Assembly: GCA_031286245.1 (NCBI GenBank)
Contig: JAITUO010000190.1
Coordinates: forward strand, 1 to 7,091
DNA: 7,091 nt
Direction of reading: 5' to 3'
Source: Coriobacteriales bacterium
GTDB lineage: Bacteria; Actinomycetota; Coriobacteriia; Coriobacteriales; UBA8131
Positions 1 to 6,201 of the stretch are shown one piece after another (the first letter of the stretch is position 1; each line of letters opens with the position of its first letter). The position numbers and the translations under genes were made by a program. A model generated the notes under the pieces. That model searched no databases and was not told the DNA's origin. It saw only the letters and a list, made by a program, of their open reading frames with translations.

Positions 1-2
1 GC

Positions 3-2387
3 TTGATGAACCTTGTACCAGCATATTTAGAGATCTCCAGATCTGGAATGGGCTTTCATGTATGGCTTTTCTTTTCTGAACCAGTGCCAGCTCGATTGGC
101 ACGAAAGCTGTTTTCAGGATTATGGACCACAACAATGGAGCAAAACCCATGTCTCGATTTCACAGTCTATGATCGTTTTATTCCTTCACAGGATATGCTT
201 ACCAGCAATGGCTTGAATAGTGGTCTGGGCAACCTGGTCGCTCTCCCATTACAAGGAAGGTGCAGGGATCAGAGAAGAACCTGTTTTATCGACTCTCAAT
301 TTCAGACTTATCCTGACCAGTGGGAGTTTCTCAGCAGAATCATGAAATTCAGTATCACCGATTTAGAACAAGCCATTTATCATCTGCCAAAGGGATCAGA
401 ACTAGGTACTCTTGTGATTGTTGAAGAAGAGAATGATGCACGAAAACCTTGGGAAGCAAAAAAGCCTGAATCAAAGCTACAAAAAAGTGACTTCTCAAGT
501 AGTATCGAAATCATCAGTGCCAATATGCTACATATCCCGAAAACGGTTTTATCCCCCAGAGCTCTCAGTCGAATCAGTCGGTTAGCTGCTTTCGACAACC
601 CCGAGTTTTATCGCAAACAGAGATTACGTGTTAGCACCCGCGATACTCCTCGAGTGATATCGACTCATCAAGAAAGCGATGAATATATAAGTATTCCTCG
701 CGGTACAAAACCGGCATTGACTGCATTACTGGAAGCATCTAAAGCAAGTTTTAGTCTTATTGATATGACAAACCACGGTGTGCCTCTGGAAGTGAGCTTC
801 ACTGGAAAGCTACACGATGAACAGTTATTAGCTGCAGATGCCTTATTAGAGCATGATATCGGTGTTTTATCTGCTGCTCCTGGCTTTGGAAAGACTGTAG
901 TAGCTGCCAGCATCATTGCCAACAGGAAAGTGAATACACTGGTCTTATTACGCAACCAACAAGTACTTAGACAATGGAAGCAGACCTTGGCGTCTTACCT
1001 CAGCTTTTTTAATAAACTCCCGTTTGGGCAGGCAAACTCAAAAAGAACAAAAGGGACAAGGAGTATTGGTGAGTACAGCAGCTATAAGAAAGAGCTGACA
1101 GGAATTGTCGATATCGCTATGGTTCAATCTCTTATCAAACATGGCGAGGTTGATGACATTGTCAAAAACTACGGGATGGTGATAGTTGATGAAGTACACC
1201 AAGTACCAGCAGTGACTTTTGCGGCAGTACTACAGCATGTGAATGCCAAGTATGTATATGGCTTGACAGCAACTCCATCAAGGAAAGATGGTCGTACCCC
1301 AATCATCGGATTTGAGTTTGGCCCAATCAGATATCGAACCGATGACAGGGAGCAGGCTAAGAAAAGACCGTTTGAGCACTATATGATACCCAAGTTTACG
1401 AGCTTTCAAAGGACATCAGCCCATGATGAACAGAACTATTCTACTCTGCTCAGTGATCTGGTTTCTAATTCAGATAGAAACCAGATGATTGTTGATGATG
1501 TGATTTCTGCTATCAATATGGGGAGAAACCCGCTTGTCCTCTCAGATCGAATCGATCATGTAATAGCTTTATCTGATCTACTTAGAGACTCCTGCGAAAA
1601 CGTTATCACACTGATCGGAAAGCTCAGCATTGCAGAGAGGCGGGAAGCGATTGAACGTTTAAGTGAGTTGAAAGCAGATGACCGATTCGTAATAGTTGCT
1701 ACCGCCAAACTTGTTGGCGAAGGTTTTGATTATCCAAGATTAGATACATTGTTTCTAACTGTTCCAATATCTTGGAAAGGTAGGATTGCCCAATATGTCG
1801 GCAGATTACACAGGATCTACGAGGGCAAACAGGATGTTTATGTTTACGACTATGTTGATGCTAGTATTCCGGTACTGGAGAATATGTACTACAAGCGATT
1901 AAGAAGCTACAAGTCGATTGGCTACTCAGCCTTGGTGGACAATGGCGCTGGCAGCACGAACTCCTCAAGTGTCCTTTTCGGTAAAGATGAGTACTGGGCA
2001 TTTTTTAAGAACGACTGCGAGCAGAGCAAGAAAGAGATAGTTATTTCCAGCCCGAAACTAGTGTTACACCAGGTCGCTCGAGTGTTGACCTCATTGTCAC
2101 CGGCTCTGCTCAATGACTTAGTAATCACCATTCTAACCTTGCCAATTGATGAGTTGAGTGCCAGCGCCCGATCCGCAGCTAAACAATGCATGGACAGAAT
2201 GCGAGAGTTGAATATTAAAGTCTTTGAGACGCCGGGGTTGTTTCAAAAAATGGCAGTGTTTGATCAACAGATTGTCTGGTACGGAAGTATGAGCTTATTA
2301 GGTAATGCCATGAGTACCGACAACTTGCTTAGACTTGACGATCCAATAATTGCTAAAACCTTACTCAAGATGATCAATACTCAGTGA
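3..2387 (+). CDS. TOTE-type primase-helicase with C-terminal PLD-like domain (5' partial)
   Basis: The frame is open to the window edge, so the first residues seen (TTG then ATG) are probably not the true start; numbering here is from base 3. Residues ~9-110 match the C-terminal part of an archaeo-eukaryotic primase (AEP) domain of the TOTE type: SRSG-x-G-x-HVW with H19, a YDR-x-x-PSQD segment, then GLGNLVALPLQG and a YPDQW-x-FLS segment. The upstream acidic DxD part of the primase site is outside the window. A superfamily 2 helicase follows: Walker A AAPGFGKT (K297), DEVH box at 396-399, LTATP at 421-425, and motif VI QYVGRLHR at 597-604. Residues ~675-790 resemble a PLD-like nuclease domain, with EIVISSP near 678-684, then K749, D754 and G761-S762, but F747 occupies the expected HKD histidine. 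TOTE proteins are proposed conflict/defence factors acting on nucleic acid in the cytoplasm. Domain order is well supported; the biological role is inferred. The stop is TGA, followed by a 39-bp tandem repeat. Confidence 0.9.
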   Translation: MMNLVPAYLEISRSGMGFHVWLFFSEPVPARLARKLFSGLWTTTMEQNPCLDFTVYDRFIPSQDMLTSNGLNSGLGNLVALPLQGRCRDQRRTCFIDSQFQTYPDQWEFLSRIMKFSITDLEQAIYHLPKGSELGTLVIVEEENDARKPWEAKKPESKLQKSDFSSSIEIISANMLHIPKTVLSPRALSRISRLAAFDNPEFYRKQRLRVSTRDTPRVISTHQESDEYISIPRGTKPALTALLEASKASFSLIDMTNHGVPLEVSFTGKLHDEQLLAADALLEHDIGVLSAAPGFGKTVVAASIIANRKVNTLVLLRNQQVLRQWKQTLASYLSFFNKLPFGQANSKRTKGTRSIGEYSSYKKELTGIVDIAMVQSLIKHGEVDDIVKNYGMVIVDEVHQVPAVTFAAVLQHVNAKYVYGLTATPSRKDGRTPIIGFEFGPIRYRTDDREQAKKRPFEHYMIPKFTSFQRTSAHDEQNYSTLLSDLVSNSDRNQMIVDDVISAINMGRNPLVLSDRIDHVIALSDLLRDSCENVITLIGKLSIAERREAIERLSELKADDRFVIVATAKLVGEGFDYPRLDTLFLTVPISWKGRIAQYVGRLHRIYEGKQDVYVYDYVDASIPVLENMYYKRLRSYKSIGYSALVDNGAGSTNSSSVLFGKDEYWAFFKNDCEQSKKEIVISSPKLVLHQVARVLTSLSPALLNDLVITILTLPIDELSASARSAAKQCMDRMRELNIKVFETPGLFQKMAVFDQQIVWYGSMSLLGNAMSTDNLLRLDDPIIAKTLLKMINTQ

Positions 2388-2391
2388 GATG

Positions 2392-2469
2392 CTTTGGGTA
2401 ATAATATGCTAGACCAAGAAGCCTATATAACTTTAGGTAACAATATGCTAAACCAAAAAGCCTATATAA
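2392..2469. repeat. 39-bp tandem direct repeat, two units
   Basis: Two head-to-tail 39-bp units, 2392-2430 and 2431-2469, match at 35 of 39 positions by eye. All four differences are transitions (G/A three times, T/C once). Each unit starts CTTT(G/A)GGTAA and ends GCCTATATAA. The array starts four bases after the stop codon of the primase-helicase gene. It may be a duplicated regulatory or terminator segment, or a slippage product; no function can be read from it. Confidence 0.85.
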
Positions 2470-2470
2470 A

Positions 2471-2480
2471 ACTCCGGAGT
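2471..2480. other. 10-bp perfect palindrome
   Basis: ACTCCGGAGT is a perfect palindrome directly after the 39-bp repeats. With no central loop and no following T-run it is not a convincing terminator hairpin. It could be a protein-binding site or chance. Confidence 0.3.
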
Positions 2481-2490
2481 GTTTCCAGTT

Positions 2491-2520
2491 AAATCGTTAG
2501 AGCAGAAAATCGTTAGAGCA
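2491..2520. repeat. 14-bp direct repeat, 16-bp period
   Basis: AAATCGTTAGAGCA occurs at 2491-2504 and again, identical, at 2507-2520, separated by two bases. It lies in the gap between the primase-helicase and ATPase genes, about 150 bases before the ATPase start. It is a second independent tandem duplication in the same short gap. Confidence 0.8.
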
Positions 2521-2592
2521 ATAGGCGAACAGTTTGAATTATGCTGGATCTAGTTGAACTCTAGCGTATAGTACGTCGACTACTTGCATCAT

Positions 2593-2633
2593 CGAAATGT
2601 TTCCGCAATAATATTTACGGGCGTAAAATTTCG
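2593..2633. promoter_or_regulatory. Nested dyads upstream of the ATPase gene (possible operator)
   Basis: TTTACG-GG-CGTAAA (2614-2627) is a perfect 6-bp dyad with a two-base centre. An outer pair, CGAAAT (2593-2598) and ATTTCG (2628-2633), brackets it. The structure ends 35 bases before the ATPase start codon, where an operator or 5'-UTR element would be expected. A TATAGT hexamer at 2567-2572 could be a -10 element, but no good -35 hexamer sits at the right spacing, so promoter assignment is weak. Confidence 0.35.
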
Positions 2634-2655
2634 CATCTCCCAGGCTTACATAATC

Positions 2656-2660
2656 GGAGG
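2656..2660 (+). promoter_or_regulatory. Ribosome binding site fixing the ATPase start
   Basis: GGAGG lies seven bases before ATG 2668. The same frame is open back to an ATG-less start codon near 2584, but nothing like a Shine-Dalgarno stands there and the extra residues do not look like family sequence. The internal ATG at 2668 is therefore chosen. Confidence 0.85.
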
Positions 2661-2667
2661 TTTAAAA

Positions 2668-3996
2668 ATGCGCTTCTATGGACGTGAAACAGAGCTTGAA
2701 GAAATGGATGAAATCCGTAAACAGGCTTTTTCTGATCATTCCAGATTCACAGTGATCACAGGTCGAAGGCGAATCGGTAAAACCAGTTTGATTCTAAAAT
2801 CTTTGGAGAATACCGAATTCGCCTACTTGTTCGTTGGAAATAAAAGTGAAGCAGTTTTGTGCCACGAGTTCAGTGCTGAGCTTAGCCGTGCGACTGGATT
2901 ACTATTTCTACCGGAGATACGGACGCTTCGTTCGCTTTTTTTATCACTTTTCGAACAAGCCCAAGATCTGCATATCAATATCGTCATTGATGAGTTCCAG
3001 GAGCTAAGCGTAGCTAACCCAGCCTTTTTTAGCGATCTGCAGTACCTTTGGGATAGATACAAAGAGATCACTCATATCAACCTTGTAGTGTGTGGATCGG
3101 TCTTCTCAATCATGCATAGACTCTTCCAGGATATCAACGAGCCACTTTTCGGCCGAGCTGACCAGATTATCAACCTTTCACCCTTTAGTATTAGTACCTT
3201 GAAGGAAATCATCAAGGATCATTCACCTTTCGATATAAACTCAGACTTGCTGGCACTTTTTGCCATAACTGGCGGTGTACCAAAATATGTTGAACTCTTT
3301 TGTGATAATAAAGCGCTGACTTTAGCAAAAATGATTGATTTCATAATTCGAGACAACTCACCTTTGCTCAATGAGGGAAAGAATCTCTTAGTCATGGAAT
3401 TTGGAAAGAACTACTCAACATACTTCTCGATCATTTCCGCAGTCTCACAAGGAAAAAACAGCCAGAATGAAATCGAGTCTTACGTCGGTAAGCGTAATCT
3501 AGGAGGTCAACTCAAACGCTTGGTTGAAGACTATATGGTACTTAATCATTCCAGACCGTTGTTTGCTAAACCAACCTCACAGACTGTCAAGTACGAGATT
3601 AAAGATCCATTTATCCGTTTTTGGTTTCGTTTTATCGAAAGCAATCGATCAATGGTGGAAATGAAAAGCTTCGAGCAACTGCGTTTGATAGTGATGAATG
3701 ATTTTGAGACTTTTTCGGGCAAGTCTCTGGAAGACTACTTTATTCAAAAACTAGCACTTAGCGGAAAGTATCGAATTATCGGACCTTATTGGGAATCTAT
3801 TAAGGGAGAGCAAATACAGATCGACATTGTCGCAATCGAGCTTAACACTCCACGAAAAGCTACAGCGGTTGAAGTCAAACGAAATGAGAAGGAATTCCGT
3901 ATCTCCAAGCTTAAAGACAAAGTCGAGCACTTACAGAAAAAGCACCTGAGCGGATATGATATCGACCTAGTCTGCCTGTCACTCGCAGATATGTAA
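2668..3996 (+). CDS. AAA-type ATPase with C-terminal DUF234 nuclease-like domain
   Basis: This 442-residue cytoplasmic protein starts MRFYGRE, a typical beginning for the archaeal-ATPase (ATPase_2) group. Walker A is GRRRIGKTS with K38 and T39. Walker B is IVIDEFQE with D108 and E109. A CGS motif at 142-144 follows a hydrophobic strand, as expected for a sensor region. A linker with winged-helix character precedes a DUF234-like region from about residue 320. Near the C-terminus, QIDIVAIE (D386) followed by AVEVKRN (E402, K404) gives the D-x15-E-x-K pattern of a PD-(D/E)xK fold. The length is normal for the family. These proteins are common in archaea and anaerobic bacteria and their substrates are generally unknown. 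The gene is co-oriented with the primase-helicase and 280 bp behind it, so a shared transcript is possible but not shown; repeats and dyads in the gap suggest it may have its own control. A role in defence is inference from context only. Confidence 0.88.
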   Translation: MRFYGRETELEEMDEIRKQAFSDHSRFTVITGRRRIGKTSLILKSLENTEFAYLFVGNKSEAVLCHEFSAELSRATGLLFLPEIRTLRSLFLSLFEQAQDLHINIVIDEFQELSVANPAFFSDLQYLWDRYKEITHINLVVCGSVFSIMHRLFQDINEPLFGRADQIINLSPFSISTLKEIIKDHSPFDINSDLLALFAITGGVPKYVELFCDNKALTLAKMIDFIIRDNSPLLNEGKNLLVMEFGKNYSTYFSIISAVSQGKNSQNEIESYVGKRNLGGQLKRLVEDYMVLNHSRPLFAKPTSQTVKYEIKDPFIRFWFRFIESNRSMVEMKSFEQLRLIVMNDFETFSGKSLEDYFIQKLALSGKYRIIGPYWESIKGEQIQIDIVAIELNTPRKATAVEVKRNEKEFRISKLKDKVEHLQKKHLSGYDIDLVCLSLADM

Positions 3997-4095
3997 CCGA
4001 GAGTTTTGCATTCCTTACATCCTTCTTACCAGGTGCAAACCAGTGATGTTTCCCCCACGAAGAAGCACATTCTGCTGGTCGTATTCGCTATACCT
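3997..4095. other. Convergent gap without an obvious terminator
   Basis: The ATPase gene (plus) and the effector-binding-like gene (minus) converge here, 99 bases apart. Only weak pairings are visible: TTTGCA with TGCAAA, and ACCAG with CTGGT. Neither is GC-rich and followed by a T-run in either direction. No gene is seen. Confidence 0.5.
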
Positions 4096-4353
4096 TTACC
4101 TCCTCCCCTTGATTGGTAACAACAAATCAAGCTGGATACTATCGTAAACTCCATCTTTTATCAGCGCTACATTGTTGATGTTCGGAAGGTCATTATCAAG
4201 GACAAATCTGTCAATTACCTTCGCCACATTGTGTTCAGGATCGTCCCCCTCGTATTGGTGAGCCGCTACCACTGCTGGGGGCAAATATACAATGCGCACA
4301 TCCTTATCTGTAAGCTTGATCGGCTCTGCGTTAGCTTTGTTTGAATCATTCAT
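4096..4353 (-). CDS. Small protein resembling an internally deleted effector-binding (GyrI/AraC-type) domain
   Basis: This 85-residue cytoplasmic protein starts at ATG 4353 with AAGGAA (4361-4366) seven bases upstream. Residues 18-51 (DVRIVYLPP, then AAHQYEGDDPE and KVIDRFV) resemble the opening strand and helix of the bacterial effector-binding domain found in GyrI-like proteins and at the C-terminus of many AraC regulators. Residues 70-82 (YDSIQLDLLLPIK) resemble the last strand of the same domain. The usual domain is about 150 residues, and the central part with its Tyr/Trp-rich ligand-contact segment is missing. No HTH is present. It therefore looks like an in-frame internal deletion, either a decaying remnant or a miniature. 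It lies 56 bp after the DUF4349 lipoprotein gene on the same strand and is probably cotranscribed. The family call rests on remembered motif similarity and is moderate; the gene itself is well supported by its Shine-Dalgarno and spacing. Confidence 0.6.
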   Translation of the reverse strand: MNDSNKANAEPIKLTDKDVRIVYLPPAVVAAHQYEGDDPEHNVAKVIDRFVLDNDLPNINNVALIKDGVYDSIQLDLLLPIKGRR

Positions 4354-4409
4354 ATTTCATTTCCTTAAAACTCTTTCGAATCAGGATAAGTATTTGCAAG
4401 CTCTTTTAT

Positions 4410-5477
4410 CTATCCAGTAGTTTGTCTGTCGTTACCGCTGTCATTTGGTTCTGGAAAACTTGTTTGGATCTGGTCTGTGCTGCCTCCCAGCGGCGGGCTA
4501 ACGACATTGTCAATCGCTGGATTGGAGATAGCCAGCGGCGGACTAGTAGGCGGGTTAGCCGACAGATATGGCGGTGCACTCATGGCTTTATGTTGACGGC
4601 GTTTCTTAACTTTGCTTCTATGCCGGACAATTAACAGAATTACCAGCAGTAACAAACCGAACACAATCAAGTATGGAGCTGCATAAACAAGCATAATCAA
4701 TAGAGCCTTAAGTACCCCTAAGGCAGTATTCAATGAATCCTGTGTTGCATATCTCAATTGCGCAAGGTATGGTTCCTCGGACTTCGGCGAATAGGATGTA
4801 ACATTGCGAACTCTAATGATAAAAGTCGCTAGATCAACCAGATTGTTTAGCTTTTGCAATGAGCCAGTCAGTTGTTCTATCTCTGTCCGTATGCGTGCCA
4901 GCTCTCGCTCGATTTCGAGCAGATCTGATAGATTCCCACTTTGCTCAAGCAGCACAAGCAGGCGTTCCTCTTGGGTTTTCAGCACTAACAAGCGAGTTTC
5001 GATATCAATATATTCCTCAGTGATGTCGACTCCTTGCTCGTTTTTCGTTGTGACTTGCCCAGCGTTTTCGATTTCAAGTTTAAATTTTCCGATCGATGCG
5101 ATAGGAATCCGGCAGGTCAATGTGGCATTGCTATATTGGTCTCCGGTATCACGACCAGAATAGTTCGCTTGCTCGATGTATCCGCCAAATCCCTGAACAG
5201 CAGATTCCAAGGCACTGAGCGTAGCATCCATCTCCGTGGTCTCAAGGCTATAGTCATAAGAGTAGATGACTTTGCGATCATATGTAGCAGCAACAGTAGA
5301 AACTGAATCAACGCTTGGAGCATAAGGTGCATTACCTGAACCATTTGAACTTCCGTCTGCACTGCCCTGGTTCAGTGTTTGTTCCCAGCTACTTGCACCT
5401 CGATCACTTGTCGCACAACCAGCGAGCAAGAGCGCCAGGACCAAAGTACAGGCTAGGATCATCTTGGTTGGTTTCAT
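4410..5477 (-). CDS. DUF4349 membrane-anchored lipoprotein
   Basis: The product has 355 residues, with ATG at 5477 preceded by a strong AAGGAGGG (5483-5490) five bases away. Residues 1-21 are a lipoprotein signal (positive start, hydrophobic core, LLAGC lipobox) with C21 the predicted lipidated residue. A Ser/Gly/Asn-rich linker covers ~22-60. The DUF4349 domain spans ~66-285 and includes strands around YSYDYSLET, a GGYIEQ segment at 98-103, and a charged coiled coil at ~160-212 (IEREL-x-RIRTEIEQL). A hydrophobic stretch at ~258-284 is a membrane helix, followed by RHRSKVKKRR, which places the tail in the cytoplasm. A Pro/Ser-rich tail runs to the end. The protein is thus anchored at both ends of an extracytoplasmic domain. 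The family is widespread in Gram-positive bacteria and its function is unknown. It is the first gene of a likely two-gene minus-strand unit and is divergent from the TetR-like gene. Confidence 0.9.
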   Translation of the reverse strand: MKPTKMILACTLVLALLLAGCATSDRGASSWEQTLNQGSADGSSNGSGNAPYAPSVDSVSTVAATYDRKVIYSYDYSLETTEMDATLSALESAVQGFGGYIEQANYSGRDTGDQYSNATLTCRIPIASIGKFKLEIENAGQVTTKNEQGVDITEEYIDIETRLLVLKTQEERLLVLLEQSGNLSDLLEIERELARIRTEIEQLTGSLQKLNNLVDLATFIIRVRNVTSYSPKSEEPYLAQLRYATQDSLNTALGVLKALLIMLVYAAPYLIVFGLLLLVILLIVRHRSKVKKRRQHKAMSAPPYLSANPPTSPPLAISNPAIDNVVSPPLGGSTDQIQTSFPEPNDSGNDRQTTG

Positions 5478-5513
5478 GGTTACCCTCCTTGGCCATAGGA
5501 CCTATTCACAAAG

Positions 5514-5519
5514 ATTATA
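5514..5519 (-). promoter_or_regulatory. Candidate -10 element for the DUF4349 gene
   Basis: Read on the minus strand this is a perfect TATAAT, 36 bases before the start codon. This would give a leader of about 30 bases containing the strong Shine-Dalgarno. No recognisable -35 hexamer stands 16-18 bases further upstream, so the promoter may need an activator, or the match may be chance. Confidence 0.45.
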
Positions 5520-5777
5520 TTACTGGGTAGTGATATCGGTTTGATCTGATGCTAAGCTGACAAACTGACTGGCCGATGTTTTTACTACTCAGAACACCCC
5601 GAGATCATCCGGACTTCTTGGTACCTCCTTAACGCCCAGCTTCATCGCCAGCAATCCATGATAGATCGCTACCATGATGCCGAAACATCACCTATGTATG
5701 TATAAATGGAAATACTGCCAAGAAAGGTTACCAAAAGTTACCCTATGATGGCTGTTTCTTAGCTTTATTCGGACATT

Positions 5778-5970
5778 TCCTGGGAATTTCCGAGTTTTTG
5801 GCCAGAAAAGGCCGTTATGTATAGTTCTCTATCGATTTCACACAAATAGAATTTTTACTCAACCCATCTACCTGCGGTTTTAAATTGTGGAGAAAACCGA
5901 ACCGCGCAAAACAGGTCAAACAGCCATACATAACGGCCTTTTTTGGCCAAAAACTCGGAAATTCCCAGGA
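5778..5970. repeat. 45-bp near-perfect inverted repeat around a 103-bp centre
   Basis: The left arm 5778-5822 and right arm 5926-5970 are reverse complements at 44 of 45 positions. The one mismatch falls inside the run between two GGCC blocks (GGCC-T6-GGCC in the right arm). The outer ends read TCCTGGGAATTTCCGAG and its complement; the inner ends read GGCCGTTATGTAT and its complement. No clear target-site duplication is visible outside the arms. Possibilities are a short non-autonomous transposable element (MITE-like), an invertible segment, or a symmetric long hairpin acting as a bidirectional transcription barrier, since each arm carries CGGCC followed by a T-run in outgoing sense. The sequence alone does not choose among these. 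Confidence 0.9.
5875..5899. repeat. Palindromic repeat copy 1 (in centre of the inverted repeat)
   Basis: CGGTTTT-N11-AAAACCG is a perfect 7-bp dyad in the centre of the large inverted repeat. Its 24 bases 5876-5899 match 7063-7086 at 21 positions, sharing GGTTTTA at the left and TGTGGAGAA in the middle. Two conserved copies suggest an interspersed palindromic unit or a shared binding site. Confidence 0.65.
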
Positions 5971-6086
5971 TTGCCAATTTATAGGCTATACAAACGCGTA
6001 GAAATCAAGTAAAAGAGAGGCCAAATAACGATTTGGAAAACAATAGTCAGCTTACGGCGACATCGTATATACTATCCAACAGAGTG

Positions 6087-6124
6087 TTGATTAAGTCATC
6101 GGTGAATCAATTCAGAAACCGATG
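6087..6124. promoter_or_regulatory. Overlapping dyads upstream of the TetR-like gene (candidate operator)
   Basis: TTGATT (6087-6092) and AATCAA (6105-6110) form one dyad spanning 24 bases. CATCGGT (6097-6103) and ACCGATG (6118-6124) form another, with an inner GAAT-CA-ATTC pairing. They lie about 80-115 bases before the TetR-like start and just downstream of a TATACT hexamer (6068-6073). TetR proteins commonly repress themselves through such dyads. The site could also be a leader-RNA hairpin. Confidence 0.35.
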
Positions 6125-6191
6125 GAGGATCAATAGCATTCACTACTCAACCAGTGTGGCTACTGACTTAAGTATCTGCCTCTGGTACCTG

Positions 6192-6196
6192 GGAGG
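6192..6196 (+). promoter_or_regulatory. Ribosome binding site fixing a GTG start
   Basis: GGAGG within GGGAGGAA lies five bases before GTG 6202. The next in-frame ATG at 6217 would be 20 bases away, which is too far. The GTG is therefore the likely start of the TetR-like gene. Confidence 0.8.
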
Positions 6197-6201
6197 AACC
6201 T

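Larger units (their letters stand above)
5478..6201. other. Long divergent intergenic region
   Basis: This 724-bp gap separates the DUF4349 operon (minus) from the TetR-like gene (plus). It holds a candidate -10 for the lipoprotein gene, a 28-codon minus-strand reading frame (5589-5675) without a good Shine-Dalgarno, a GTTACC direct repeat ten bases apart (5727-5732, 5737-5742), a 45-bp inverted repeat, a shorter dyad within its centre, and two overlapping dyads at 6087-6124. TATACT at 6068-6073 is a possible -10 for the TetR-like gene, without a clear -35. No RNA gene or convincing protein gene was found. Confidence 0.6.

Noticed and set aside
2584..2667. Extended N-terminus of the ATPase from an upstream start near 2584
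   Set aside because: There is no Shine-Dalgarno there, the added residues do not look like the family, and GGAGG is ideally placed for ATG 2668.
4003..4045. TTTGCA/TGCAAA pairing as a terminator between convergent genes
   Set aside because: The six-base AT-rich stem has a long loop and no T-run in either direction.
4341..5530. Several plus-strand open frames opposite the lipoprotein gene (for example 4804-5163)
   Set aside because: They are antisense to a gene with a clear signal peptide, domain and Shine-Dalgarno, and their translations are Ser/Cys-rich without recognisable motifs.
5598..5630. Shine-Dalgarno-like AAGGAGG on the minus strand near 5624-5630 as start of a small gene
   Set aside because: No start codon at proper spacing; the next ATG encodes only seven residues before a stop.
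5889..5897. DnaA-box-like TTCTCCACA as part of a replication origin
   Set aside because: Single near-matches at two distant places, with no cluster, no AT-rich unwinding region and no replication genes.
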